A stretch of 64,000 bases of DNA from Pseudomonadaceae bacterium (GCA_024743175.1 JANSXA010000005.1:248001-312000), one strand, 5' to 3'. Shown: positions 44,189 to 53,502, numbered from the stretch's first letter. Notes: a model not told the origin generated them from the sequence alone. A program made the numbers and translations.

Positions 44189-45448
44189 ATGAAACACAGA
44201 ATACTACTCACCGTTGCTTTGTTGAGCATTGCGTTCAGCCAGGTTCAAGCAAAAGAACTCCCTACAGCGAAGCCCGAATCAGTGGGTATGTCCAGCGAAC
44301 GTCTGGCTCGCATCAGAACGGCTATGCAGGGTTATATCGACAAAGATCTGACACCCGGGGTCATCACCGCGATATTGCGTAAAGGCAAACTGATTCATTT
44401 TGAAACTCACGGCGATATGGATGTGGCTGCGGGCAAAGGCATGCGCGAAGACGCCATCTTTCGTATCGCGTCCATGACAAAACCGATCACTTCTGTTGCG
44501 TTAATGATGTTGTGGGAAGAGGGTCATTTTCAATTGCGCGACCCGGTATCCAAGTTCATCCCCGCGTTCGCTGATGTGAAAGTGAGCACAACCGGTGACG
44601 CCAGTGGCGAAACCGGCGAGCTGGTCGATCTGACAAGACCCATCCAGATACGTGACATGCTCACCCACACTGCCGGCCTGGCAAACAGTTACATCGGCAA
44701 CACCGAAGCCTACCGGGCAGCCATGGGTGGAGAGCCCACACGGGACAATGCCCACCTGATGGAGAAACTGGTCAAGATTCCGCTGAATTATCAACCCGGC
44801 GAGGCCTGGCAGTATTCAGTGGCCACCGATGTTGTCGGACGGCTTGTTGAGGTGATCAGCGGTCAGACGCTGGATGCTTTCTTTAAAGAACGCATTTTCA
44901 AACCATTGGATATGCCAGACACACATTTTTATATGGACGCGGGAAAAGCACCACGCCTGACAGCCCAGTACACACCGGGTGAAGACATGAAAATTGAGTT
45001 ACAGGATCCGGGCTCCGTTGACAGTCGCTGGATTACCGGACCTAAAACACTGTTTCGCGGCGCGGGAGGGTTGGCTTCCACTACGCGCGATTATCTGCGC
45101 TTTCAGCAGATGATGCTGAACGGCGGTGAGCTGAACGGTGTACGTTTACTGGCGCCCAGCACAGTGAGTCTGATGCTGGAAAATCATACAGGGGAACTGG
45201 ATCTTTGGCTTGCCGGTCCCGGCATGTCCTTTGGTCTGGGTTACGGTGTGGTCACCGACCGGGGTGCAGCGGCAACTCCCCTGTCAGAAGGTTCCGGATA
45301 CTGGGGAGGTGCATATTGCACGCTGTCCTGGATTGACCCCGAGCAGGAACTGGTTGGCGTGATCATGACCCAGGTGCGTCCTTATACCCACATCAATATC
45401 CGTCAGGATTTCCAGGTGCTGACTTATCAGGCGATTATCGAAGAGTAG
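44189..45448 (+). CDS. Secreted serine hydrolase, class C beta-lactamase family
   Basis: 419 residues. Residues 1-22 form a signal peptide ending SQVQAKE. The catalytic Ser-x-x-Lys is in FRIASMTKPITS, the Tyr motif is QYSVATDVVG, and SEGSGYWGGAYCTLSW stands in the region of the third motif. GMSSERLARIRTAMQGYIDK and MLTHTAGLAN are typical of the COG1680 penicillin-binding-protein/esterase group. It is more likely a periplasmic esterase or peptidase than a true beta-lactamase. A strong hairpin lies between its stop and the convergent gene. Confidence 0.88.
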   Translation: MKHRILLTVALLSIAFSQVQAKELPTAKPESVGMSSERLARIRTAMQGYIDKDLTPGVITAILRKGKLIHFETHGDMDVAAGKGMREDAIFRIASMTKPITSVALMMLWEEGHFQLRDPVSKFIPAFADVKVSTTGDASGETGELVDLTRPIQIRDMLTHTAGLANSYIGNTEAYRAAMGGEPTRDNAHLMEKLVKIPLNYQPGEAWQYSVATDVVGRLVEVISGQTLDAFFKERIFKPLDMPDTHFYMDAGKAPRLTAQYTPGEDMKIELQDPGSVDSRWITGPKTLFRGAGGLASTTRDYLRFQQMMLNGGELNGVRLLAPSTVSLMLENHTGELDLWLAGPGMSFGLGYGVVTDRGAAATPLSEGSGYWGGAYCTLSWIDPEQELVGVIMTQVRPYTHINIRQDFQVLTYQAIIEE

Positions 45449-45461
45449 TTAACCTGCATCT

Positions 45462-45485
45462 CAGCTGAGCCGAAAGGCTCAGCTG
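45462..45485. terminator. Perfect 10-bp hairpin with GAAA loop between convergent genes
   Basis: CAGCTGAGCC (45462-45471) and GGCTCAGCTG (45476-45485) are perfect inverted repeats around a GAAA tetraloop. The TGA stop of the minus-strand lyase gene (45479-45481) lies within the stem. Position between two convergent stops suggests a bidirectional terminator, although no T-tract follows on either side. Confidence 0.6.
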
Positions 45486-46243
45486 GCAGCACCCGCCGAC
45501 ACCATCTGTTCGACACTTTCGTTAAAATGTGTTCGCACTTTTGTCAACAGAACATCACCCAGGCTGAGCCGATTCACACCCGCCGCGCTGAACTCCGAGA
45601 CTGAAACGCCGGGAAAGAATGGCGACAACACATTCAGCGGACGGTCGGTGTTGTCGACGACCTGTTGAATCTGCTCCATGGTATTGAGACCGGGTGTGTA
45701 AAGTACATGTGCACCCGCTGCAGAGAACGCCTGTAAACGTTTTATTGCCTCGTCAAGGTCATACTGCTTTCTGAGAAAGCCATCCGCTCTCGCCACCAGT
45801 TGAAAAGGCATATCCAGGGCAGATACTGCGGCTACAGCTGCGTCAATGCGTTCTACCGCATGGTTGAAATCAAACACCTTCTGATCAACCCGACTGAAGT
45901 CTTCAATTGAGCACCCGGCTACACCGGTTGCTGCCAGGCGTTGGATGTTAGCTGCAACCGAAGCCGCGTCATTGTCATAGCCATCTTCAAAATCAACACT
46001 CAAAGGTACCGTTGTGCATCTGGCCATGGCGTCACAGTAGGCCAGCTTCTGCTCAAGCGACACCTCGCCATCTTTCAATCCAAGTGTGTACGCGCACGCT
46101 GCGCTGCTCGTCGCAAGCGCTTTGAATCCATGCTTTTCAAGATCTTTCGCCGAACCAATGTCCCAGGGATTAGGAATGACCCAGGCCTCATCTGACGCAT
46201 GTAGAGCCGCCAGCGTGGCGCATTTCTCAGCTTGATTTGTCAT
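45479..46243 (-). CDS. Isocitrate lyase / PEP mutase superfamily enzyme
   Basis: 254 residues with a GAGG ribosome site. The TIM-barrel features of the COG2513 group are present: VIPNPWDIGSAKDLEKHGF, ALATSSAACAYTLGLKDGE, SVDFEDGY (metal-binding Asp/Glu) and AGCSIEDF. The Cys-containing KKCGH of true isocitrate/methylisocitrate lyases and the EDKxxPK-NS loop of PEP mutase are not seen. It therefore probably cleaves a C-C bond in another 2-hydroxy- or oxo-acid, such as an oxaloacetate or dimethylmalate analogue. It is the last gene of the minus-strand operon headed by a symporter. Confidence 0.82.
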   Translation of the reverse strand: MTNQAEKCATLAALHASDEAWVIPNPWDIGSAKDLEKHGFKALATSSAACAYTLGLKDGEVSLEQKLAYCDAMARCTTVPLSVDFEDGYDNDAASVAANIQRLAATGVAGCSIEDFSRVDQKVFDFNHAVERIDAAVAAVSALDMPFQLVARADGFLRKQYDLDEAIKRLQAFSAAGAHVLYTPGLNTMEQIQQVVDNTDRPLNVLSPFFPGVSVSEFSAAGVNRLSLGDVLLTKVRTHFNESVEQMVSAGAAS

Positions 46244-46266
46244 CGTAACCTCAACTGTTTCTAAAA

Positions 46267-46620
46267 CTAAGACGGCGGCGCTGAGGTCATGCGATTTCCC
46301 AGCAGTACACGTGCAAAATCGCCACCTGCACGACGGATCTCAATCAACAGATATACCGTGAGAAACCCGGCACCAAGAAAAAAAGCAAGCACACCCAGGC
46401 CAATACCCGCAGCCGTAAACTGATGGCGCCAGGCAACCCACAATGCGGAAAACGCCAACATGAACATGAAGTCGAGATTAAATTGCCCGGCCCAGGTCAG
46501 CGCAGCCATGTCACCAAAAAAGTACGGAAACAGGTTTATACCGTATTCGAGGATCACGAGGAACGTATATACACCGAGCACTATCAACATCAATACAAGC
46601 AACAAACGAAAAGCAGTCAT
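46267..46620 (-). CDS. Small membrane protein
   Basis: 117 residues from the ATG at 46620, chosen because AGGAAG lies seven bases upstream (ATG 46626 would be almost on top of it). Three to four hydrophobic segments: about residues 4-26, 42-64 (with FGDMAALTWAGQFNLDFM between), 68-90 and 92-100. It lacks recognisable motifs and ends with a soluble tail. It lies between the ThDP-enzyme gene and the lyase gene, with gaps of only about 20 bases on each side, so it belongs to their operon. Its role is unknown. Confidence 0.7.
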   Translation of the reverse strand: MTAFRLLLVLMLIVLGVYTFLVILEYGINLFPYFFGDMAALTWAGQFNLDFMFMLAFSALWVAWRHQFTAAGIGLGVLAFFLGAGFLTVYLLIEIRRAGGDFARVLLGNRMTSAPPS

Positions 46621-46644
46621 GGTCATCTTCCTGAATCTAGTTAT

Positions 46645-48204
46645 TTAAAGCATTGCTTCAATCAATGTCGGTCCCTTGGTAGCAAACGATTCCTGCAACG
46701 CTGCAGCAAACTCTTCCACTGTGCGCACCCGCCAGGCTGGTACACCCATACCGTCCGCCAGCGATACCCAGTTCAGCTCTGGATTGGATAGATCCAGCAT
46801 GCTCATCGCTTTTGGTCCCGGGTTATGCGCACCAACGCGACTGAACTCAATCTGCAGAATGGAATACTTCTGATTCGCCAGAATAATATTGGTGACATCC
46901 AGTTTTTCACGCGCCTGTGTCCACAACGCCTGGTTGGTGTACATACCACCGCCATCACCCTGCAGGCAGATCACTCGACGATCCGGACACGCCACCGCCG
47001 CCCCGGTTGCGCAAGGCAGACCGTAACCAATCGACCCGCCTGTCAACATCAACCAGTCATGTGGCGCAACAGTTCGCGTTGCAAACGTTGCACCCGCACC
47101 ACAGGTGCCCCCCTCGTCCACCACAATGGCATCGTCGGGAAAGTAATGCGCAAGCGTGGTACCCAGCGTGCCCGGTGACAGCTCACCCTTGGGTAACGCG
47201 GGAATGTCCAGTGCAACAGTACGCGCAGGTGTGTCGCTCGCTCCAAGCTCATCAACCAGCGCCGCAAGCGCGCCATCAATATCTTCATCACGCTCCACAA
47301 GCGTGTGCAGTTCGCAACCTTCAGGGGTCAGCCAGTTGGGTTTATCAGGGTAGGCAAAAAACGTAATGGGTGGCTGCGTACTGACCAGAATGAGGTGTTC
47401 AGTGCCGGCTAGCAGTTCAGCAGCCTGTTCGCCAAAATAGGGCAGGCGCTGGACTTCAGCCCGCCCGGCACCACGCTGCACCCGACCGACAAAAGTATCC
47501 ATTACAATTCGCGCCCCAGTGGCTTGTGCTATCTGATCTGCCCAGGCTGCACGCGCCTCTGTGATGACGCCATTCATGAGAATTACGCTGGGTTTCCCGG
47601 TACGCAGGGCAGCAGCAACCTCTTGAACATTGTCCTGTAGAAAAGCTTTCGGGGCTTGCGCAGGCAACGGTGTCGCAGCAGCAGTTGTCCGGTTCCAGGC
47701 GGTATCCGCAGGTAGAATCAGCGTTGCAACCTGTCCCGGAGGCGCCATGGCTGCCTGCACAGCTTGTGCGCCATCGCCCGCAACATCATCGGCAGACTGA
47801 GAAACTTTCACCCAGCCGGAGACCGGTTTGGCGATGCCTTCAACGTCGCTGGTCAGGGGTGCATCATATTTGCGATGAAACGTGGCGTGGTCACCTACCA
47901 CATTAACCACTGGTGTGCGGGCTTTTTTTGCGTTGTGCAGATTCGCAAGGCCATTACCCAGCCCGGGGCCCAGGTGGGTGAGGGTTACCGCAGGTTTTCC
48001 CGCCATGCGTGCATACCCATCAGCAGCGCCGGTAACAATGCCTTCAAACAAGCCCAACACGCAGCGCATTTCAGGATTGGAATCCAGCGCTGCTACAAAA
48101 TGCATTTCAGAGGTGCCCGGATTGGCAAAACAGACATCAACTCCGGAATCAACCAGGGTTTGTACCAGACTCTCAGCACCACTGCGATCTTTTGAATCAC
48201 TCAT
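46645..48204 (-). CDS. Thiamine-diphosphate-dependent enzyme (acetolactate synthase/decarboxylase-like)
   Basis: 519 residues with a GGAGAA ribosome site. All three ThDP-family domains are visible. The N-terminal Pyr domain has the catalytic Glu at residue 54 (LGLFEGIVTGAADGYARM). A central domain includes PPGQVATLILPADTAWN. The PP domain has QGDGGGMYTNQALWT followed by ILANQKYSILQIE for magnesium and diphosphate. It is usually labelled acetolactate synthase large subunit, but with no small subunit nearby and with a lyase and symporter as neighbours, a 2-oxoacid decarboxylase (benzoylformate or oxalyl-type) is as likely. The substrate is unknown. Confidence 0.85.
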   Translation of the reverse strand: MSDSKDRSGAESLVQTLVDSGVDVCFANPGTSEMHFVAALDSNPEMRCVLGLFEGIVTGAADGYARMAGKPAVTLTHLGPGLGNGLANLHNAKKARTPVVNVVGDHATFHRKYDAPLTSDVEGIAKPVSGWVKVSQSADDVAGDGAQAVQAAMAPPGQVATLILPADTAWNRTTAAATPLPAQAPKAFLQDNVQEVAAALRTGKPSVILMNGVITEARAAWADQIAQATGARIVMDTFVGRVQRGAGRAEVQRLPYFGEQAAELLAGTEHLILVSTQPPITFFAYPDKPNWLTPEGCELHTLVERDEDIDGALAALVDELGASDTPARTVALDIPALPKGELSPGTLGTTLAHYFPDDAIVVDEGGTCGAGATFATRTVAPHDWLMLTGGSIGYGLPCATGAAVACPDRRVICLQGDGGGMYTNQALWTQAREKLDVTNIILANQKYSILQIEFSRVGAHNPGPKAMSMLDLSNPELNWVSLADGMGVPAWRVRTVEEFAAALQESFATKGPTLIEAML

Positions 48205-48252
48205 ATAGACACGTTCTCCTTCATGTTTCTGTTTGCACCGCTCAGGTGCCGA

Positions 48253-49713
48253 TTAATCTGTTGGCCGATAAACTTCCGCGGCATGTACAGACGGGGTGAG
48301 TCCTGCAATCACCGTATACAGCACGATCGAGGTTAACAGTGCCGGAAACACTTCATGCAGACCACCTCTCAAGCCAAACCTGATCCACGCAAGCAGTACC
48401 GCAACACCACCTACCATGGACACCAGCACTGCTGTTGCCGAACCTTTATGCCAATGCAATCCCATCACCACCGCTGGGAAAAAACACACCGCATACAGTG
48501 ATCCGGAAAATATGGTGATCTCAACAATGTCACCTGGTGGATTCAGCGCTAGAGCGGCAGCCACCACCGCAAAAAAAATCACAGACCCCCGCGTCCAGGC
48601 CAGTTGACGGGTTGAAGGACGCAACGGTTCAATCAGATTCTTGTACAAGGTTGAAGCAGCTACCAGCAGAACACTGTCCATGGATGACATGGCAGCAGCA
48701 ACAATCGCAACAATCAGGAAATCTGCTGCCCACAGAGGAAATACGTTGGGATCACTGACAAGGGTTGGCACGATAAGGTCTGTATCCGTGACACCCGACA
48801 TTATCAGGTGCGCGTAAACCCCCACCGGAAAGATGCAGAACTGAACCAGTGCCAGACCTGTCACGGCAATCCAGACACCTTGTTTGACCGCACGATCATC
48901 GCGCAACGCGTAAAACCTTGATATCTGACGGGGATCCACCAGCAGCTTCAGCGAACCAGATAACGAAATACCCAGCAGCACCAGAAACGGAATACCGCCA
49001 TTCAATTCAAACAGAAACTCTTTGTCCGGCATGGCAGGTAACTGAGCAATGGCACCCACCCCACCAGCGGCGGTAGTCACAAAATAGAAAATTGTCATCG
49101 AGCCCAGCACCATCAGCAGCCCCTGCATGACATCGGTGCGCACAACCGAGACGAATCCGCCAATCGAGGTATAAAGCATGACAATAACCAGCGTTATCCC
49201 CACCGCTGTTTCGTAAGACACACCGAGGAACATCTGGAACAGATGTCCTGCGCCTTTGAAAATTGCGATCAGGTACAACAGGCTTGAAAAAACGATGACC
49301 AGCGCAGCCACAGTGCGCAGCGGATGGTTGTTGCGATCCTGTTCCGGAGTTAAAAAGCGGCTGCCCAGATAATCGGGAATGGTCAGCGCGTCCCACTGAC
49401 TGGCAAAACGTCGCAGATTGGGGCCTATCCAGCGCCAGGACACCCAGGTAAACACAACCAGTGCAAGGGCCATCACCAGCCATGGCAGTCCATAGGCATA
49501 GCCTTTTCCTGCATGCCCGATATAGCTGTTTGTCGAAGCAAAGGTGGCAAAAAAAGACACCCCGATGACCACCCCGCCCATGTTGCGGCCACCGACGTAA
49601 AACCCATCCATATTCTGGCTGGCACGACTGCCCAGATAGGCGTTATACAGCAGCATTGCGGTATAACCGGCAAGCAATACCACTGCCAGCCAGTGCTGCT
49701 GCATCCAATGCAT
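48253..49713 (-). CDS. Sodium:solute symporter family transporter
   Basis: 486 residues from the ATG at 49713, which has GGGGAG four bases upstream (the frame extends to a TTG at 49725). About thirteen membrane segments. SSS-family features include NMGGVVIGVSFFATFASTNS in the first segments, GFVSVVRTDVMQGLLMVLGS, and AAAMSSMDSVLLVAASTLYK near the sodium site. It imports an organic solute with sodium. The substrate cannot be read, but as the first gene of a minus-strand operon with a ThDP enzyme and a lyase, a carboxylate is likely. A 107-bp gap separates it from the divergent small membrane protein gene. Confidence 0.88.
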   Translation of the reverse strand: MHWMQQHWLAVVLLAGYTAMLLYNAYLGSRASQNMDGFYVGGRNMGGVVIGVSFFATFASTNSYIGHAGKGYAYGLPWLVMALALVVFTWVSWRWIGPNLRRFASQWDALTIPDYLGSRFLTPEQDRNNHPLRTVAALVIVFSSLLYLIAIFKGAGHLFQMFLGVSYETAVGITLVIVMLYTSIGGFVSVVRTDVMQGLLMVLGSMTIFYFVTTAAGGVGAIAQLPAMPDKEFLFELNGGIPFLVLLGISLSGSLKLLVDPRQISRFYALRDDRAVKQGVWIAVTGLALVQFCIFPVGVYAHLIMSGVTDTDLIVPTLVSDPNVFPLWAADFLIVAIVAAAMSSMDSVLLVAASTLYKNLIEPLRPSTRQLAWTRGSVIFFAVVAAALALNPPGDIVEITIFSGSLYAVCFFPAVVMGLHWHKGSATAVLVSMVGGVAVLLAWIRFGLRGGLHEVFPALLTSIVLYTVIAGLTPSVHAAEVYRPTD

Positions 49714-49820
49714 AAATCTCCCCAATCAGTCCCACAGATCTGCGCGTTTTCCACGTGTAGACTTTTGCCAGTCTCCATGGTTATGCTGCAAATCGACCCA
49801 GCGATAAGGATAAACACCTC

Positions 49821-50015
49821 TTGCGCTACCTTATACAGTTTGCCATTCCTGCTCTTATATTTCTTGCTGTCGTTTTTGCCGTGTCCAGGCGGCGTCAGCA
49901 TTCCCACGGTGAGCAGGAAGACGGTGCCGGTGTGCTGTTGACCATTATTGTGATTGGTGCTGTCGTGGCTGTTGCCACACTGTTTGTGCTGCAGGTTAAC
50001 TGGAACAGCCTGTGA
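49821..50015 (+). CDS. Small membrane protein coupled to the dioxygenase gene
   Basis: 64 residues from a TTG with AAGGA about 11 bases upstream. Two hydrophobic helices (residues 4-19, LIQFAIPALIFLAVVF, and 38-57, VLLTIIVIGAVVAVATLFVL) flank a polar loop with RRRQHSHGEQEDGAG. The stop overlaps the GTG start of the TauD-like gene (GTGA), which argues that it is translated. I do not recognise it. The charged loop after the first helix suggests a hairpin with its loop in the cytoplasm. Function is unknown. Confidence 0.6.
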   Translation: MRYLIQFAIPALIFLAVVFAVSRRRQHSHGEQEDGAGVLLTIIVIGAVVAVATLFVLQVNWNSL

Positions 50016-50863
50016 CCTCACTCACCATTACCCCACACGCAAACAATTTTGGCGCCCGTATCGAGGGTCTTGATCTTGCGGCTGGGCTGAACGCGGATGA
50101 GGTTGCCGAACTGCGCGCGGCCTGGATTGATCATCAGGTCATTTATCTGCCCAATCAGCCGCTGCAGCACGACCAGTTAGAGCGTTTCACCCGCTGCTTT
50201 GGTGAACATGGCAACGACCCCTACGTGAAAGCCATTGACGGCCATCAGCATATCCTTGAAGTACGACGGGAAGCAGACGAAGAAGTTGCCCCTTTTGGCA
50301 GCGGCTGGCACTCGGACTGGTCGTTTCAGAGCGAGCCACCGGCAGCCACAATCCTGCACGCCAAAGTTGTGCCACCCCACGGTGGAGACACCCTGTACGC
50401 AGATTGTTTCCGCGCATTCGAGGCCCTGGATCCGGGGTTTGCTGCTGAGCTTGAAACTCTCATGACAGTGCATTCAGCCCGCCTGCCATACAGTCACGAG
50501 GGCTACATCAAAACCGGCAGCGACAAGCGCAAGGGGATGAAAATCCTGCCTAATGACAATGCCTGGGATACTCAGTTGCATCCGCTGATACGTACACACC
50601 CTGAGTCCGGGCGCAAAGCCCTTTGGGTAAACCCGGTGTACACCATCGGCATTGATGCTATGCAAGAAAGCGAAGCACAAGCGCTGCTGGCAAAGCTGTT
50701 CGAACACTTATTGCAGCCCGAATTCATCTACACCCATCACTGGTCCGCTGACATGTTAACCATGTGGGACAACCGCTCAGCATTACACTGTGCTCAGGGC
50801 GGATATGACGGTTACCAACGCATCATGCATCGCACCACAGTCGCGGGAACAGCGCCCGCCTGA
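50012..50863 (+). CDS. TauD/TfdA-family Fe(II)/2-oxoglutarate dioxygenase
   Basis: 283 residues from a GTG that overlaps the preceding gene by four bases. The start ITPHANNFGARIEGLDLAAG is characteristic of the taurine dioxygenase family. The facial triad is visible: H-x-D in GWHSDWSFQ and the distal His in MHRTTVAG, preceded by MWDNRSALHCA. Such enzymes hydroxylate taurine, 2,4-D or similar compounds, coupling this to decarboxylation of 2-oxoglutarate. The substrate is unknown; no sulfonate transporter is adjacent. Confidence 0.9.
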   Translation: MTSLTITPHANNFGARIEGLDLAAGLNADEVAELRAAWIDHQVIYLPNQPLQHDQLERFTRCFGEHGNDPYVKAIDGHQHILEVRREADEEVAPFGSGWHSDWSFQSEPPAATILHAKVVPPHGGDTLYADCFRAFEALDPGFAAELETLMTVHSARLPYSHEGYIKTGSDKRKGMKILPNDNAWDTQLHPLIRTHPESGRKALWVNPVYTIGIDAMQESEAQALLAKLFEHLLQPEFIYTHHWSADMLTMWDNRSALHCAQGGYDGYQRIMHRTTVAGTAPA

Positions 50864-50946
50864 GAGACCTGGGGTCGCAGCATCGCTCGCAAAAACACCC
50901 TGTTTGTGCAACAGTCCTGCGCATTACTTTCGGTGATTTTGTAACT

Positions 50947-53502
50947 ATGAGCCAGCGCATAACGCTTACCGTCCTGCTTTTCAGCCTCCTGTGCGTACCA
51001 CTGACTTACGCTGTAGAGGAGCCCTATCTGCCGCAGGATCTGCGCAGCCGGGTTGAACAGCTGAAGCTTGACGTCAAACGTTTACCCACCAATGCAACCA
51101 ATGCCAGCGCGCGCGCAAATCTAACCTGGGAATGGATAAACGCATACGCGGTAAACGGCGGCTATATTCCCGTTAACACAACGCAAATTATCGCGCAGGT
51201 TTTGAGCCAGGACAAAAATCGAAGCAACTGGTTTGGCGCTCTGGATGAAACCATTGGCGAGTTCATTTTTCTTGACGAAAACCCTGGTGCGCTTGGTGTG
51301 CTGCAGGCCACAACGGGGCCCTTCACGGCCGGTGAAATGGGTACCATTACTCAGACCTATACCGTTGGCGAGAAAAATATTCAGACCGGCGGCGGATTCC
51401 TGATTGCACGCCACTTCATGACAAACTTTGGACCCTGGCAAACCAATGACCCCGCTGCAGATCATTACCTCTCGATCAGCAGCAGCAATTCTCGCGTCCG
51501 CTTTGTAACCGCCAGCGCGCCGATGCGCGGTATGCATGGTGGTTTCCGCAACACCCGTGCGACGGTTCTGTTTGAAGTTGCGTCCGGCACCTTGTCAAAA
51601 GGAGATGAGGTAACCATAACTTACGGCGATAAGCGCGGCGGCAGTCGTGGGCTGAGCATGCCTTCCTTTGCCAGTGATGCCATGCCGCTACCCGTCTACC
51701 TTGCATTCAGCGACCAGGCGCCTTTCTACAGCCTGCCCATTGCGCCTGTGCAGATCAACGGCAGCAGCATCGATGGTGTTGCAGGCTTTGCACCATCAAT
51801 TGTAGCCCCCAGCGAACCCTTTACCTTATCCCTGCGCGCCCAGGACCGCTTCTTCAATCGCGCCACCGGCGACATCCCGGATTGGCAGGTTCTGAAAAAC
51901 GGAGAACCCTGGATCGAGGTTGCGAGTACCGGCGCCATTACTCTGATTGAAACCGGCATCGATGAACCGGGCACCTACTTCCTCACCATCCGGAGTTCAG
52001 ATGGCGCCATCACCGGCGAGGTCAACCCGGTAATGGTCACGCAGGATGATCAGCCACGTATTTTCTGGGGAGACACCCACGGGCATTCCGGGTTTGCGGA
52101 GGGCATTGGTACGCCGGAGCGGTTTATGCAGTGGGCACGCGATGATGCGCGCCTGGACTACGTCACCCATTCCGAACACGACATCTGGCTGGACGATTCA
52201 GAGTGGACCGTACTCAAAGACAATGTGCAAAACTACACCAGAGAAGGCGAATTCATCGCCTATCTTGGCTATGAATGGAGCGTTAATACCCGGCACGGCG
52301 GACACCACAATGTGTTGTTCCGCACACCGGACCTGCGCGAACGCATTCCTGCCCAGTTCTATCCCACGCTCACCAGGTTGTATCAGGGGTTGCGAACAAC
52401 CGCCAAACCGGAAGATGTTGTTGTCATTCCTCACGCTCATCAGGCCGGCGACTACCGTATCAGTGACCCGGAACTGGAACCGCTGGTGGAGATCATGTCA
52501 CAACATGGCAACTTTGAGTGGTTTGGTCGTATGTATCTCAAACAGGGCCATCAGGTAGGCTTTACCGCCGCGTCTGACAACCATCTCAGCCAGCCAGGTT
52601 ATTCTGCACCTCTGGGTGGATCACTTTCCCAACGCGGTGGATTAGGCGCAATACTGGCTCGCGAACGCACCACAGACGCAATTTTTGACGGCATGAAAAA
52701 TCTGCAGGCTTACGCCACCACGGGCGATCGCATTATTCTTGATTTCAAAGTTAATGACACGCCCATGGGACAACGCGGTGCTTATGCAGAAACACGCCAG
52801 ATCAGTGGTAAAGTTATTGGTACTGCGCCTATCGATACCATCACGCTGATCAAAAATGACAAGGTGCTGTGGGAGCAGGATTATCTGCATGATAAAGCAG
52901 ACAAGCTATCGAAACGCGGCAGCTATCTACTGACCTTTGCATCGGCGTCCAACCCCTATCATCACCACGACAACCCCCGCGGCTGGCGCACCTGGGAGGG
53001 TACGCTTGAGATTGAAAACGCAACCCTCGACGAGATCAAGCCCGTGGACAGCAGCTTCCCCCTACAACAGATCAATCAAGCGGAAAACAACCCTAATCGG
53101 CTGACGTTTTCAACCAAGACCCGCGGCGACGGCAGCTCATACCTGTTGCGTTTGAGTGATCTTCAGCGCACATCCAAACTACGCTTCGATCTGGTAGAAG
53201 CCCGTGAAACCGGCGGCGCGCCCGCGATTTATCAGCCTCATCAACGCATACCCGCAGACAGCTTCAGTCTTAGCCTCAGGGAAATGAGCGACGGTCGGAT
53301 AACTCACACTCAGACCAGCCATGACTATGAAGACACAACAACGCTGCGGCGCATCGTTGCTGATGGCCAGCGTGAGGTGAGTTTCGAATTCACCGATACC
53401 GATACAACGCGCGGTGACTACTATTTTATTCGCGTGATTCAGGCCAATGATGCCATTGCCTGGTCCAGCCCGGTATGGATTGGCGGACACCCACCAAAAT
53501 GA
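50947..53502 (+). CDS. Secreted DUF3604 protein
   Basis: 851 residues. Residues 1-22 form a signal peptide (LTVLLFSLLCVPLTYAVE). An N-terminal region of about 360 residues contains beta-rich segments. The DUF3604 core begins near residue 375 with FWGDTHGHSGFAEGIGTPER, then YVTHSEHDIWL and VVIPHAHQAGDY, HGNFEWFGRMY, GFTAASDNHLSQPG. The conserved His/Asp pattern recalls metal-dependent PHP phosphoesterases, so a hydrolase is likely, but no activity is known to me. DUF3604 genes are common in marine gammaproteobacteria. Its stop overlaps the start of the HIT-family gene (ATGA). Confidence 0.88.
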   Translation: MSQRITLTVLLFSLLCVPLTYAVEEPYLPQDLRSRVEQLKLDVKRLPTNATNASARANLTWEWINAYAVNGGYIPVNTTQIIAQVLSQDKNRSNWFGALDETIGEFIFLDENPGALGVLQATTGPFTAGEMGTITQTYTVGEKNIQTGGGFLIARHFMTNFGPWQTNDPAADHYLSISSSNSRVRFVTASAPMRGMHGGFRNTRATVLFEVASGTLSKGDEVTITYGDKRGGSRGLSMPSFASDAMPLPVYLAFSDQAPFYSLPIAPVQINGSSIDGVAGFAPSIVAPSEPFTLSLRAQDRFFNRATGDIPDWQVLKNGEPWIEVASTGAITLIETGIDEPGTYFLTIRSSDGAITGEVNPVMVTQDDQPRIFWGDTHGHSGFAEGIGTPERFMQWARDDARLDYVTHSEHDIWLDDSEWTVLKDNVQNYTREGEFIAYLGYEWSVNTRHGGHHNVLFRTPDLRERIPAQFYPTLTRLYQGLRTTAKPEDVVVIPHAHQAGDYRISDPELEPLVEIMSQHGNFEWFGRMYLKQGHQVGFTAASDNHLSQPGYSAPLGGSLSQRGGLGAILARERTTDAIFDGMKNLQAYATTGDRIILDFKVNDTPMGQRGAYAETRQISGKVIGTAPIDTITLIKNDKVLWEQDYLHDKADKLSKRGSYLLTFASASNPYHHHDNPRGWRTWEGTLEIENATLDEIKPVDSSFPLQQINQAENNPNRLTFSTKTRGDGSSYLLRLSDLQRTSKLRFDLVEARETGGAPAIYQPHQRIPADSFSLSLREMSDGRITHTQTSHDYEDTTTLRRIVADGQREVSFEFTDTDTTRGDYYFIRVIQANDAIAWSSPVWIGGHPPK

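Noticed and set aside
46825-48208. Several overlapping plus-strand frames opposite the ThDP enzyme gene
   Set aside because: Shadows of the real minus-strand gene, whose ThDP motifs and ribosome site are unmistakable.
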